64,000 nt of DNA from Pseudomonas putida (GTDB taxonomy: Bacteria; Pseudomonadota; Gammaproteobacteria; Pseudomonadales; Pseudomonadaceae): NCBI RefSeq assembly GCF_028682395.1, contig NZ_JANHLC010000010.1:62001-126000 (forward strand), read 5' to 3'. This document shows, piece by piece, positions 25,776-34,448 of the stretch. The notes beneath the pieces are model-generated. The model saw nothing but the letters and a program-made list of their open reading frames with translations. It was not told the DNA's origin and did no database searches. A program made the translations under genes and the position numbers. How positions within the stretch are numbered: position 1 is the stretch's first letter; each line of letters begins with the position of its first letter.

Positions 25776-26009
25776 TTATGCCGGACCGATCGAGCCGGCA
25801 CGCGGGCCGTCCGAGACTCGCCAGAGCTTCCAGGTGCAATCTTGATTGCCCCGCAGTTCGTGGTCGTGCGTATGGCTGGCCTGGGCACTGAAGTCATTGC
25901 GGGCCCCGGCATTGCGTAAGCGCAAGGCCAGGGCGGTTCGATAGGGCGCCAGCACCGTGCAACGGGAGGGTGCCTGTCGGGTATGTGAGCCCAGGCCCCG
26001 GGCGGGCAT
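25776..26009 (-). CDS. Small hypothetical protein, 77 residues
   Basis: The frame begins at an ATG at 26009, 21 bases after the chemoreceptor stop, and reads in the same direction. Nearly every third codon position is G or C (for example GTG CTG GCG CCC TAT CGA), matching real genes nearby. The C-terminal portion reads APYRTALALRLRNAGARNDF then ELRGNQDCTWKLWRVSDGPR, which looks like a folded domain. No family recognised. It may be co-transcribed with the chemoreceptor. Confidence 0.45.
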   Translation of the reverse strand: MPARGLGSHTRQAPSRCTVLAPYRTALALRLRNAGARNDFSAQASHTHDHELRGNQDCTWKLWRVSDGPRAGSIGPA

Positions 26010-26030
26010 GGGCGCTGGCGCAGTGGCGGT

Positions 26031-27944
26031 TCAGCAGCGGAACTGGTTGACCAGCACCTGTTGCTGGCTGGCCAGGCGTGCCAGTTCATCACTGGCGGTG
26101 GCGGTCTGGCCGGCCGACTCGGCCACGCGATCGGCCACGCCGTTGATGTTCACCACGTTGTGGCTGATCTCCTCGGCGACGCTGCTCTGTTCTTCAGCGG
26201 CGCTGGCGATCTGTGCGTTCATGTCGCTGATTGCTTCCACGGCCAAAGTGATACTGGTCAGGGTGGCACCGGCCTGCTGGGCCTGGGTCACGCTTGCGCG
26301 GGCCCTGGCCTGGCTCTGTTGCATCACGGTTGCCGCCTCGGCGGATCCCGCTTGCAAACGCTCGATCATCTGCTGGATCTCGCCGGTGGATTGCTGTGTG
26401 CGCGAGGCCAGGGTGCGCACCTCATCCGCCACCACCGCGAAGCCGCGTCCCTGTTCACCGGCACGTGCTGCCTCGATGGCCGCATTGAGTGCCAGTAGGT
26501 TGGTCTGGTCGGCGATGCTGCGTATCACATTCAACACGCTGCTGATCTGCTGACTGTCTTCCTCCAGTCGCTGGATCACCACGGCGGCGTTTTCCACCTC
26601 TGCGGCCAGCCCTTCGATGGCCTGGATCGCCCCCTGTACGACGGCCTGGCCCTGATGCGCCTCGGTGTCCGCCGCTTGTGCCGAAAGCGCTGCCTGGGCC
26701 GCATTGCGCGCGACTTCCTGCACGGTGGATGACATCTCGTGCATGGCCGTGGCGACCTGCTCGATCTCCCGGCGCTGACGGCCGACATCGCGATTGGATT
26801 GTTCGGTGATGCTCGACATTTCCTCGGCCGATGCCGCGACCTGGGTGGTGGACAGTGCCACGTCGTTGACCAGCGTGCGGACCTTCTCGGCAAAGCGGTT
26901 GAACGCCGTAGCCAGTTCCGCGACTTCATTGTTGCCTTGCGCGTGCAGCCGGCGAGTCAGGTCGCCGTCGCCGGCGGCAATATCGCGCATGGCCTCGACC
27001 GCCGTGCGAATGGGCCGAACGATCCCGCGGGCAATCAGCAGGGCGAGTAGCAGCCCCAACACCAGAGCCACGACGGCCACCAGCAGCGCCATGTTGCGCG
27101 AGCTGCTCAAGGCGTCGGCATAGTGCGAGCGGTCCATGGCAAATTCCAGGATGCCGATCGGCTTGCCCGAGTAGTCCTTGACCGGCGCGGCATAAATCGC
27201 CAGCGCCCGGCCCTGGTCATCGACCTGCAGGTGCACTGGCGTGCCGTTCAAGGCTTGGAGGCGCTGGGCATCGGTCAGCAACCCGGTGTCAGCCATCGTC
27301 CTGGCGAACGGTTTGAAGCGCCCGTCAGGGGCGGCCAGGCTCAGGCCGACATCCACCTTGTAGCGGGCCTTGAACGCGTCGAAGAACGCCTGGCCGAACG
27401 ACAGCCCGAACTCCACCGTACCCACATGCCGGCCTTCATAGGCAATGGGCGCAATACCGCGAATGCCCAGCCCGGCGAGTCCGGACTCGATGCCGCGAAT
27501 GCTGCGCTTGCCGTTGTTGGCGGCCAGTACGGTCTGGCGAAATGCCGAGAGGTCATCGCCAAACTTTTCAGGCTCATGCACGCGCAGGAACGAGGTGGCG
27601 GGGGCCGTATGAAACTGGAACTGGCGCACGCCATGGTCCTGTTGGAGCCGTGGGAATCCGGGGCCGAGCAGGGCCATCAGCGTCTCTCGGTCGCCCTGGG
27701 CCATGGCCTGCTGCACCGGCGGCAGACCAGCGACCAGCGCCGACAGGCGCTCGGCCATTTGCGCTTCGGAACCGATGGCGGTGGTGATGTTCTCGAATAG
27801 GCTGCTCAGCTCGCGCTGCTCGGCCTCGGCGATCAGCGCCTCGAAACGCGAGAGGAATACCGGCACCAAGGTGGCAACGGTCACCAGCAACAGCAGCGCG
27901 AAACTGATCGCGATGCGATGGCCGATCTTGATCGTGGCAAACAT
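26031..27944 (-). CDS. Methyl-accepting chemotaxis protein with periplasmic cache domain
   Basis: A 637-residue transmembrane chemoreceptor. The first span is at residues 10-31 (IAISFALLLLVTVATLVPVF). The periplasmic region, about 250 residues, looks like a double-cache sensor (RSIRGIESGLAGLGIRGIAP then GRHVGTVEFGLSFG). The second span is near 285-307 (LVAVVALVLGLLLALLIARG), followed by a HAMP domain and a signalling hairpin with the invariant tip EQGRGFAVVADEVRTLASRT. There is no C-terminal pentapeptide tether. The ligand is unknown. It is transcribed alone or with the small gene downstream. Confidence 0.94.
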   Translation of the reverse strand: MFATIKIGHRIAISFALLLLVTVATLVPVFLSRFEALIAEAEQRELSSLFENITTAIGSEAQMAERLSALVAGLPPVQQAMAQGDRETLMALLGPGFPRLQQDHGVRQFQFHTAPATSFLRVHEPEKFGDDLSAFRQTVLAANNGKRSIRGIESGLAGLGIRGIAPIAYEGRHVGTVEFGLSFGQAFFDAFKARYKVDVGLSLAAPDGRFKPFARTMADTGLLTDAQRLQALNGTPVHLQVDDQGRALAIYAAPVKDYSGKPIGILEFAMDRSHYADALSSSRNMALLVAVVALVLGLLLALLIARGIVRPIRTAVEAMRDIAAGDGDLTRRLHAQGNNEVAELATAFNRFAEKVRTLVNDVALSTTQVAASAEEMSSITEQSNRDVGRQRREIEQVATAMHEMSSTVQEVARNAAQAALSAQAADTEAHQGQAVVQGAIQAIEGLAAEVENAAVVIQRLEEDSQQISSVLNVIRSIADQTNLLALNAAIEAARAGEQGRGFAVVADEVRTLASRTQQSTGEIQQMIERLQAGSAEAATVMQQSQARARASVTQAQQAGATLTSITLAVEAISDMNAQIASAAEEQSSVAEEISHNVVNINGVADRVAESAGQTATASDELARLASQQQVLVNQFRC

Positions 27945-28154
27945 GCAGAAAACCTCCGGCTATGGGCCTGGGGCCGCCGTGCATTGAGTGTTTGTTTGGC
28001 CTCTGAAGAGGCGGCAGAAATGACTGTATCGGACATATTTTGTAGAACATGAGCTTTTTGATGGCGTTGTGCTTCCATCCCCCAAAGGGCGGGTCACGTT
28101 CGAGGGGCAGGGCGCGCGGGTGATCCCCGCGCCAGGAGGGTGTTTGCGCTTGAT
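27945..28154. other. Gap upstream of the chemoreceptor, before the Srf-Tag terminator
   Basis: About 210 bases that must contain the chemoreceptor promoter. I saw no gene and no clear dyad. Confidence 0.4.
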
Positions 28155-28184
28155 AAAAAAACGGCGCCCGCTAGAGGGCGCCGT
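28154..28184 (-). terminator. Rho-independent terminator ending the Srf-Tag operon
   Basis: ACGGCGCCC (28161-28169) pairs perfectly with GGGCGCCGT (28176-28184) around a 6-base loop. Leftward it is followed by six Ts. It lies 28 bases beyond the stop of the last operon gene. Confidence 0.92.
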
Positions 28185-28212
28185 CCGGTCATGGGGGCAG
28201 GGCACTAGCCGC

Positions 28213-29646
28213 TTAGTCGCACTTGGCGTTGCTCGACACTTCCTTGCTCGCCAGTTTCAACTGCTTGCCCAGTTCGGCTGCATCGGAGCTGCTGTAGACC
28301 CGCCCGCCGGTGTTTTGCGCGATGCAACGCGACGGGCCGCCAGCACCGATGCTCACGACGTTGACCCGCAGGCGTGGCTGGTCCCTGGCGATCTGCCGGG
28401 AAACTGCACAGACGTCTTTCTGGCAGCCGTCTTCACCGTCGATAAACATCACGATCACCGCATCGTTGTTGCGCCCGTCCACCGTGCTGGCCGCGTAGGC
28501 CAGGCTGTCGGCCAGGGGGGTGCCGTCGTTGGACACCAGGCCACGGATGCCGTTGATCAGCCGTGGGCGGTCGCCAAACTTGAACACACCCTGGTCCGGC
28601 GTGCGTTGGCAGCCTGCGAAGGTGATCAGGCGCGTGTCGATCTTCGGGTCCAGCCCGTTGATCATGCCGGCCAGCGAGTCCTTGGCGACGTCCATGCGGG
28701 TTGGTTTGGCGGTGATCCGCAGGGTGCGATCCATGTCCAGGAACTTGTTGAACTCATTGGCGAACAGCCAGTCCTCGTCGGATTTCAATGACTTGATGTT
28801 CAAGTCCATCGAGCCCGAGGTATCGAGCACCACCACGAACTGCGGGATCTCCGCATTCGGCGATTTTTTGCGGCAGGCAAAGTTGTCCAGCGTTGGCGCT
28901 GGTGGCGGGGCGGCCACGACCGGTTTGGGCGGCGGCACTGGCTTGGGTTCTGGTACGGGCTCCGGCACGGGTTCTGGCTCCGGTGGGACAGGCACCGGCT
29001 CGGGCTCGGGCGTCGGCTCCAGCACCGGCTCGGGGGCCGGTTCAAGCGGTTGTTCGACGGGTGCTGGAGCTGGCGGGACCGGTGGCACTACGACCACCGG
29101 GTCACGGTGCAGGAACCAGTAGAGCCAGAGCGCCAGGAGCAGCAACAGCAGCGCGAGCAAGGCTGCGGCCAGCCACCAGCCCCGGCGCGATGGGGGGACG
29201 ACGGGCACGACGGGCGGGACTGGCACCACGGGCGGCGGTACCGGTACAGGCTTGGGTTTGAGCTGGTTCCAGCGCACCACCAGCGGTTCACCGTTGAGGC
29301 TGTAGAGCGTGTCCAGTTCGGGGGTGCCGATCAGGCTGCGCAGGGCGTCGGCGTCCGTTGTCTGGCCGCGTTTCTGCAGCTCGTCCGCCAGTTGTCCGAG
29401 GGAGGTCTGGCGTACTTCGTAGGTCTGCAGCAAACGCCGCTGCGCGTCCTCGTTGAGCTCGGCATAGGGCGTGGGCTGGCCACCCAGTTCGGTCCACCAC
29501 TCCAGGACTTCGCCGCTGCCCATCCGTGGGATGGCAAACAGGTTGGCGACGGTGGCTGGAAAATGTTTCTGGATAAGGGCGACTTTGTCTTGCAGCGCGC
29601 TCATCCCCTGCGGTGAGGCCTGTGTATCCCTGATGACCCGCTGCAT
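28213..29646 (-). CDS. Membrane-anchored proline-rich vWA protein with SrfA-like N-terminal domain
   Basis: A 477-residue protein, last gene of the operon. I start at MQRVIRDTQASPQG (29646), with AGGA about 9 bases upstream. Residues 1-115 form a cytoplasmic domain resembling that of SrfA (AIPRMGSGEVLEWWTELGG; NGEPLVVRWNQL). A proline-rich linker, one membrane span (WWLAAALLALLLLLLALWLY, near 145-165) and a long Pro/Glu repeat (PEPVPEPVPEPKP type) follow. The C-terminal vWA domain begins near residue 265 with the metal site VVLDTSGSMDLN and ends in ASKEVSSNAKCD. Orientation (N inside, vWA outside in the periplasm) is inferred from the span. A role in ligand or peptidoglycan-side binding is possible. 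Confidence 0.85.
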   Translation of the reverse strand: MQRVIRDTQASPQGMSALQDKVALIQKHFPATVANLFAIPRMGSGEVLEWWTELGGQPTPYAELNEDAQRRLLQTYEVRQTSLGQLADELQKRGQTTDADALRSLIGTPELDTLYSLNGEPLVVRWNQLKPKPVPVPPPVVPVPPVVPVVPPSRRGWWLAAALLALLLLLLALWLYWFLHRDPVVVVPPVPPAPAPVEQPLEPAPEPVLEPTPEPEPVPVPPEPEPVPEPVPEPKPVPPPKPVVAAPPPAPTLDNFACRKKSPNAEIPQFVVVLDTSGSMDLNIKSLKSDEDWLFANEFNKFLDMDRTLRITAKPTRMDVAKDSLAGMINGLDPKIDTRLITFAGCQRTPDQGVFKFGDRPRLINGIRGLVSNDGTPLADSLAYAASTVDGRNNDAVIVMFIDGEDGCQKDVCAVSRQIARDQPRLRVNVVSIGAGGPSRCIAQNTGGRVYSSSDAAELGKQLKLASKEVSSNAKCD

Positions 29647-29668
29647 GACGATGATTCCTGGAAATAGT

Positions 29669-29692
29669 GCAGGCATCCCTCGGGATGCCTGC
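29669..29692. promoter_or_regulatory. Intra-operon hairpin before the last gene
   Basis: GCAGGCATCCC (29669-29679) and GGGATGCCTGC (29682-29692) are a perfect 11-bp inverted repeat with a 2-base centre. It lies between the second lipoprotein gene and the vWA gene. There is no downstream T-run leftward, so it looks like a processing or stability element rather than a terminator. Confidence 0.5.
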
Positions 29693-29703
29693 GGGGTGAA
29701 AAA

Positions 29704-30210
29704 CTACTCTTCGTAGCCGAGGCTGAATTGCAACTGGTTGACCTTTTTCTGCAAGGTCTTGAGCTCTTCCTGCTTGGCCGCCAGTGTGGCCGCGGTGGGC
29801 TTGCTCACCGGTGCTGCTTGCGAAGCCTTGAGCTGCTGCTCAAGGCTGGCGATCTGCTTCTGGACCTGGCCTTCATTGCCGCGCCGGGATTTGAGCGAGG
29901 TCAACAGTTGCCCCAGCGACTGGTTCAGCGCCGCCTGGGATTTCTGCTGGCTGGCCAGGTCGGTGCGGGTGCTCAGTTGCTGGGCCTGAATGTTCTCGTA
30001 GACCTGGCGGAACAGGGCGTTCTGCTGGCGTGAGGCATTCAGGGCTTCTTCCTTCTGCTTGACCTGATCGCTGTAACCACCGGAGTAGTCGCAGTTCATC
30101 TTGAGCAGCATGCTGCTGTCGCGATTGGTTGCATCGCATTCGCCCGGCTTCGTCGCGCAACCGCTCAGGGCCAGGACGGCGGTGATGACCGCCAGCTGTC
30201 GTAGCGTCAT
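29704..30210 (-). CDS. Coiled-coil lipoprotein, 168 residues
   Basis: A signal peptide ends in the lipobox LSGC, so Cys18 would be lipidated (MTLRQLAVITAVLALSGC). The mature part begins ATKPGECDATNRD. It then becomes almost entirely helical, with heptad-like Leu/Gln/Lys stretches (QIASLEQQLKASQ; ELKTLQKKVNQLQFSLG), suggesting a coiled coil in the periplasm. It starts 4 bases after the first lipoprotein stop, so both are co-translated. In the TagQRST pathway one outer-membrane lipoprotein, TagQ, works with TagR; this or its neighbour may be the counterpart, by position only. Confidence 0.82.
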   Translation of the reverse strand: MTLRQLAVITAVLALSGCATKPGECDATNRDSSMLLKMNCDYSGGYSDQVKQKEEALNASRQQNALFRQVYENIQAQQLSTRTDLASQQKSQAALNQSLGQLLTSLKSRRGNEGQVQKQIASLEQQLKASQAAPVSKPTAATLAAKQEELKTLQKKVNQLQFSLGYEE

Positions 30211-30214
30211 GTGC

Positions 30215-30946
30215 TTAGCCCAGGGTGATTGCGGAACGTTGGCTGTACAGACCGTCGACTTCCTTTTGCAGGGCGGCGACTTTCTCGTTCATTTTCAGGA
30301 TGCTCATGTCCACCTGCTTGATCTCGGGGCTGTTGCCCTGCGCGCGCTCGGCATCTGCCACCTTGGTGTACTCGGTGACCTTGGTGCGCATGTTGCCCAG
30401 GTCTTTGCGCAGGCGGGCGATGTTCGAATCGATCTCGGCGATCTGAGCCTGGGCCTTGGTCTTGTCGACTTTTTTGTTGGCGATGTCGCGCTTGATCTGG
30501 GCGATGCGCGCCTGGTCATCCTGGATCACCTGCTTGGCGGTGGCCGTGCGGGTGATGACGTTCTGGGTGTCCTGCTCGACGTCGCTGTTCATCTTCGCCA
30601 GGCGGGTGGTGGTGTCGGCGTACTCGCTGCGACGCTGGTCCAGGTAGTAGTTCGCGCCCATGGCCACGCCGCAGGCGGTGATCCCGGCCGCAACGGCGCA
30701 GACGGCCTTGTTGCTGCTGTTGGACAGCGCACAGCCGAGAATGCCGATGCCAGCACCAACGGCGCAGGCCTGGTAGCCGGACTTGCTGAAAAATTCGGCG
30801 TCATTGCTTTGGGTCAGGCGCGGGTCGGGGCTGGCACTGTTGTCGAGCATGGAGCTGCCCGTGGTGGCGCAACCGCTCAGCAGCATGCCGGCGGTGGCAA
30901 CGAATGCGATCTGTAGCTTGAAGTGGGTCCAGAGGCTGCGCGACAT
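30215..30946 (-). CDS. Coiled-coil lipoprotein with hydrophobic Gly/Ala segment, 243 residues
   Basis: The signal peptide ends LLSGC (lipobox), giving a lipidated cysteine near residue 26. A glycine/alanine-rich hydrophobic segment follows (ACAVGAGIGILGCALSNSSN then AVCAVAAGITACGVAMGANY), resembling a glycine-zipper membrane hairpin. After it comes a coiled coil of about 130 residues (QARIAQIKRDIANKKVDKTK and more). It is positioned directly after the TagR-like gene with a 58-base gap. Placement as a TagQ-like partner is an inference; I see no convincing sequence match to TagQ. Confidence 0.82.
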   Translation of the reverse strand: MSRSLWTHFKLQIAFVATAGMLLSGCATTGSSMLDNSASPDPRLTQSNDAEFFSKSGYQACAVGAGIGILGCALSNSSNKAVCAVAAGITACGVAMGANYYLDQRRSEYADTTTRLAKMNSDVEQDTQNVITRTATAKQVIQDDQARIAQIKRDIANKKVDKTKAQAQIAEIDSNIARLRKDLGNMRTKVTEYTKVADAERAQGNSPEIKQVDMSILKMNEKVAALQKEVDGLYSQRSAITLG

Positions 30947-31004
30947 GGTGAAACTCCTTGGGGATAGCGGTTCTGACTGTTGTTATCAAGTGGCTATTGA
31001 ATAG

Positions 31005-32549
31005 CTATTGCGTAACGGCCTTGCAACGGCCCAGCCAGGCATCAGTGTCGATCTTCTGCTTTTGCAGGAACGCTTTCTGATTGGCCCAGTGGGTGCGCAG
31101 ATAGGGTTTGAGGTCTTGCAGCTGCTTGTTGCGGGTGATGATTTCCTCCATCACCGGAACCTGGGTTTCAAGCAGCGGCTGGCCGTACAGGGTCGCCGAC
31201 TCCACCAGGCTGCTGGCGTAGTAACGGCTGAGCTTGTGCAGTCGATCCTTCTGCTCGTCGAGCTTGCCCTTGCGCATGTCGCAACTGGCATCCTTTTCCG
31301 CGCTTTCGCAGTTGAGCGCGTAGTTCTTTTGCAGGAAGTCCACGTACTGGCCGTCGTCGAGCATCTTGGTGCACAGGAACGCGCCCAGGTTGAGGCTGGC
31401 GCGAATCGCCTGGTCGCGGGTTTCTTCCTGCTGCTGGTTGCTGGCGCGCAGTTGGTTTTCCAGGGCCTGGAGTTTCTCCTTGAGCGCCTTGTCCTCGACG
31501 CCCGAGGCCAGGTTGTTCAGCGACTGCACGGCACCCTTGTCGGCCGAGTCGACTTCCTTGCTGCCGGTGCCGAGCTTCTTCCAGCTGCTCTCAATGCTGG
31601 CGACCCGCTCGCGCGAGGTGAGTGTGGGGGAGACCATGACCAGGCGCAGGCCGGTGGTCTTGTTCTTCACCTGGCCGTCGGCGTTGTAGTACGGGTCTTC
31701 CTTGCGCAGCGCCGTGCGCAAGTCCGCCTGGGTGGTCAGGTAGTTGCCGCCGCGAACCACGAAGCCGCCGGCCTGGCCATGCTGGCGATCGAGCTTGTTC
31801 AGGCGAAACGGCTCGAACATCATTTCGTCGACGTTACCGAGCATGTCGTGCAGGCCCAGGGGGTTGGGCTTTTGCAGACCGGTCAGCTGCAGTTTGCCGT
31901 TGGAGGATTGCGCCCCGGCAAACCATTCGTAGGCATTGATCCCCTCCGGCATGGGGTAGTGCGTGTCGCGAAATTCGGCGGCACCGACTTCCAGGCCACC
32001 GCGCGCGGCGAACTCCCACTCGACTTCAGTCGGCAGGCGCAGGAAGCCTTGCGCACCATCTTCCTTGGGCAACTTGCCGGCAGCGTTCTTGCGCAGCCAC
32101 AGGTTGTACTTGTCGGCGGCCTCGACGGCCTGCACCCAGCTCACGGCCACTTGCGGCAGGCGCATCTTGGTGGCGGCGGTCGGGCAGTTCGCGTCGGTCA
32201 GCGCGGCATATTGCAGCTGACTCATCTCGTACTTGGCCATCAGGTAGTAGCGCGACTTGTCGTTCTTGGCGGCGGTAAAGCTGCCGGCGATAAACGCTGG
32301 GCGTGTCTGTTCGACGTAGCCGTACTCGGCGCCGTCCTGACCGATGTTGATCGGGTAGTCGTCGAGCGGCCCGGCCACGGGGATAAAGACCTTGCGAAAC
32401 ACCATCGAGCCTTCGCAGGGCATCGGCAGCACCACGTCGGCGGAGTCCGGGCTTGGGTTGTAGTACTTTTCTTCCCAGCCTGCCGCCGAAGCGTCCAGCA
32501 GGTAGCCAAGGCTCAGGGGCAATAGCAAGCCAAAACGTTTATAGCTCAC
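31005..32549 (-). CDS. Formylglycine-generating-enzyme-fold (SUMF1) protein, TagR-like
   Basis: A 514-residue periplasmic protein with a signal peptide (LLLPLSLGYLLDASA) and a SUMF1/FGE-sulfatase domain at about residues 60-310. Fold markers are YYLMAKYEMSQLQYAALTDA, FLRLPTEVEWEFAARGG, HDMLGNVDEMM and VVRGGNYLT. TagR of the type VI secretion threonine-phosphorylation pathway has this fold and is a binding protein rather than an enzyme. The C-terminal 190 residues are helical (LKEKLQALENQLRASNQQQE), absent from simple FGE proteins. It overlaps the permease start by 11 bases. The catalytic cysteines of true FGE are not evident, consistent with a sensing role. Confidence 0.85.
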   Translation of the reverse strand: MSYKRFGLLLPLSLGYLLDASAAGWEEKYYNPSPDSADVVLPMPCEGSMVFRKVFIPVAGPLDDYPINIGQDGAEYGYVEQTRPAFIAGSFTAAKNDKSRYYLMAKYEMSQLQYAALTDANCPTAATKMRLPQVAVSWVQAVEAADKYNLWLRKNAAGKLPKEDGAQGFLRLPTEVEWEFAARGGLEVGAAEFRDTHYPMPEGINAYEWFAGAQSSNGKLQLTGLQKPNPLGLHDMLGNVDEMMFEPFRLNKLDRQHGQAGGFVVRGGNYLTTQADLRTALRKEDPYYNADGQVKNKTTGLRLVMVSPTLTSRERVASIESSWKKLGTGSKEVDSADKGAVQSLNNLASGVEDKALKEKLQALENQLRASNQQQEETRDQAIRASLNLGAFLCTKMLDDGQYVDFLQKNYALNCESAEKDASCDMRKGKLDEQKDRLHKLSRYYASSLVESATLYGQPLLETQVPVMEEIITRNKQLQDLKPYLRTHWANQKAFLQKQKIDTDAWLGRCKAVTQ

Positions 32550-33762
32550 GAAGACTCTCCGCAGGTTGGATATTGATGGCTCGCAGGGCGCCGATCACGG
32601 CCACCAGTGCAGCGACCACAAAGGTCAGGAGCAAGGCGCCAAGGCCGTGCCAGAAAGTGATGTGGCACACGAAGGTGCCGGTGGCCTGGCTGCTACCGAG
32701 CAGGGCGTCGAATACCTGGCTGCCGATGCCATAGAACAGCAGCCCGCCGAGGTAACCGGCCAGGCTCAGCAGCAGTGCCTGCAGCACCACGAAACCGCCG
32801 ACCGCGCCGCGTTTGAAACCGAGCAGGCGCAATACCGCGAGGCTTTTGCGCTTGCGGTCGATATTGGCCAGGAACGCGCCGACCATCGACGCGACGCAGC
32901 CGATCAATGCGGCAGCGGCAATCACGCCGAAGATCAGCCCCAGCACATGGTTGATCGCCTTGACGTTATCGATATCGGCCAGGCGGCTGGAGGTCTCGAT
33001 ATGTTGTTCGTTGAGCCAGCGCTCCAGCGGTGCGACCTGGTCGATATCGCGTGCATACACGCGGGCGCGGGCGTACAGCGGCTGCAGGTCGCCCTGGGGT
33101 TTGCCGGTGGCGATGGCAAATGCAGGCACCTGATAGCCATCGCGAAAGCGCTCAAGGTCCAGCAGCAACGCCGGCGCGACAAACCCGGCCGGGCGCCCGA
33201 AGCGCGCACCGTCGAGCACCGCCAGGACCGTCAGTGTCATTTCGCCGCGCTCATTGACCCCTTCCAGGCGGCGCAAGGCCCGCAGTTGCACGCTGTCGCC
33301 GACCTGGGCCTGCAAGCGTTGAGCGGCGCGGGCGCTGAGGATCACCTGATTGCCCACTGGCGTGAGGGGGCCCAGGCCCAATTGCGGATCGCCCGGCGCC
33401 GTGGCGATGATTTCCGCCCCTTCGACAAACCGCTGCATGCCGATCAGCAGGTCGGCCTGGGTATTGAGCGAGCGGGTCTGACCGAGGGCAAAGCCGGTTT
33501 CGGGGCGCTGGCGTAATTGCTCGATCCAGGCCGTGTCGTAGTTGCCATTGCTGAGCATCTTGACTTCAAGGTTGCGCGGGTCGCGCAGCAATTCGTCCTG
33601 CAACTGGCTGACCACCCCGTGCTTGAGGCCGAACAGCAGCAGCAACGGCGCAATCACCGCCACCAGGGACGCGGCGATGCACAGCGAGACCTTGCGGTCG
33701 TGCCAGAGGTCCTGCAGCGCCAGTGAGCCGAGCAGGCGCAATTGATCAGTCCATCGATTCAA
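32539..33762 (-). CDS. FtsX/MacB-type ABC permease, TagS-like
   Basis: A 407-residue inner-membrane protein. It has one N-terminal span (LCIAASLVAVIAPLLLLFGL), a large periplasmic domain of about 210 residues, then three C-terminal spans (IFGVIAAAALIGCVASMVGA; FVVLQALLLSLAGYLGGLLF; LLLTFVVAALVAVIGALRAI). This is the FtsX topology. I choose a TTG start at 33762 (LNRWTDQLRLL): GGGAGA lies 8 bases upstream and it overlaps the ATPase stop only slightly, while the ATG at 33792 would overlap by 47 bases. In TagQRST such a permease couples signals across the membrane rather than moving a solute. Confidence 0.85.
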   Translation of the reverse strand: MNRWTDQLRLLGSLALQDLWHDRKVSLCIAASLVAVIAPLLLLFGLKHGVVSQLQDELLRDPRNLEVKMLSNGNYDTAWIEQLRQRPETGFALGQTRSLNTQADLLIGMQRFVEGAEIIATAPGDPQLGLGPLTPVGNQVILSARAAQRLQAQVGDSVQLRALRRLEGVNERGEMTLTVLAVLDGARFGRPAGFVAPALLLDLERFRDGYQVPAFAIATGKPQGDLQPLYARARVYARDIDQVAPLERWLNEQHIETSSRLADIDNVKAINHVLGLIFGVIAAAALIGCVASMVGAFLANIDRKRKSLAVLRLLGFKRGAVGGFVVLQALLLSLAGYLGGLLFYGIGSQVFDALLGSSQATGTFVCHITFWHGLGALLLTFVVAALVAVIGALRAINIQPAESLREL

Positions 33763-34447
33763 ACAAGGTCTCTCCCTGACGGCTGATGGCACCGAGCCTT
33801 GGCAAGCCGAAATCCTTCAGCAGCGCCCAGTCATGGGAAACCACCAGGGCACTCAAGCCCATGCTCGCGACCAGGCTCAGCAGCAACTCGAACAAACGAC
33901 GGGCATTGTGTGGGTCGAGTGCGGCGGTCGGTTCGTCGGCCAGTAGCAACAAGGGTTCGTGGGCAATTGCCCGCACACAGGCGACGCGCTGGCGTTCGCC
34001 GATGGACAGCGCCTGGGGCTGTTTATCCAGCAAGCCCTGCAGGCGCAAGACCTCGACGGCGTGGTCGATGTGCGCGCTCCAGGCCGACATGCCGAGCAAG
34101 CGCCGGGGCAGGCTGATGTTGTCCCGTACCGTCAAAAATGGCAGCAGGCCGCCACTTTGCAGAATAAAACCCAGGTGCCGCGAACGCACGGCGGCGAGGG
34201 CCGGCTGGTCGTCAGTGCTCAGCAACCGGGCAATATCCTGCGCCGGTGCCGCGCCGAGGCTGAAGCGTTCGAGTTCCACCGGCGCCAACAACAGGCCGAT
34301 GGCTTCGAGCAGGGTGCTTTTGCCGCTGCCGCTTTCGCCGGTAATCGCGATGATTTCACCGGCGCCCAGTTGCAACTGCCCCAGACGTACGTGATGGGCC
34401 AGTGCGCCCTCGCCACGGCGCACCAGCAGGTTCTTGATGTCGAGCAC
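33746..34447 (-). CDS. ABC ATPase of the LolD/FtsE class, TagT-like
   Basis: A 233-residue ATPase starting at GTG 34447, one base after the upstream stop. Walker A GESGSGKS is at residues 37-44. The signature region reads LSIGERQRVACVRAIAHEP, an LSxGE variant of LSGGQ typical of this class, and Walker B is LLLLADEPTAALD. It pairs with the FtsX-type permease that follows and overlaps it. In the Tag pathway TagTS hydrolyse ATP to activate a kinase; here no kinase domain is in the operon, so the output must differ. Confidence 0.88.
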   Translation of the reverse strand: MLDIKNLLVRRGEGALAHHVRLGQLQLGAGEIIAITGESGSGKSTLLEAIGLLLAPVELERFSLGAAPAQDIARLLSTDDQPALAAVRSRHLGFILQSGGLLPFLTVRDNISLPRRLLGMSAWSAHIDHAVEVLRLQGLLDKQPQALSIGERQRVACVRAIAHEPLLLLADEPTAALDPHNARRLFELLLSLVASMGLSALVVSHDWALLKDFGLPRLGAISRQGETLFESMD

Positions 34448-34448
34448 G

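Noticed and set aside
28925..29060. Tandem DNA repeat
   Set aside because: The repeat reflects Pro/Glu-rich coding (PEPVPEPVPEP type) of the vWA protein and has irregular units; it is treated as part of that gene.
31008..32525. 505-codon frame on the plus strand opposite the TagR-like gene
   Set aside because: Antisense shadow typical of GC-rich DNA. The minus-strand frame has a signal peptide and FGE-fold motifs; the opposite frame has none and is unusually rich in Val, Gln and Leu.
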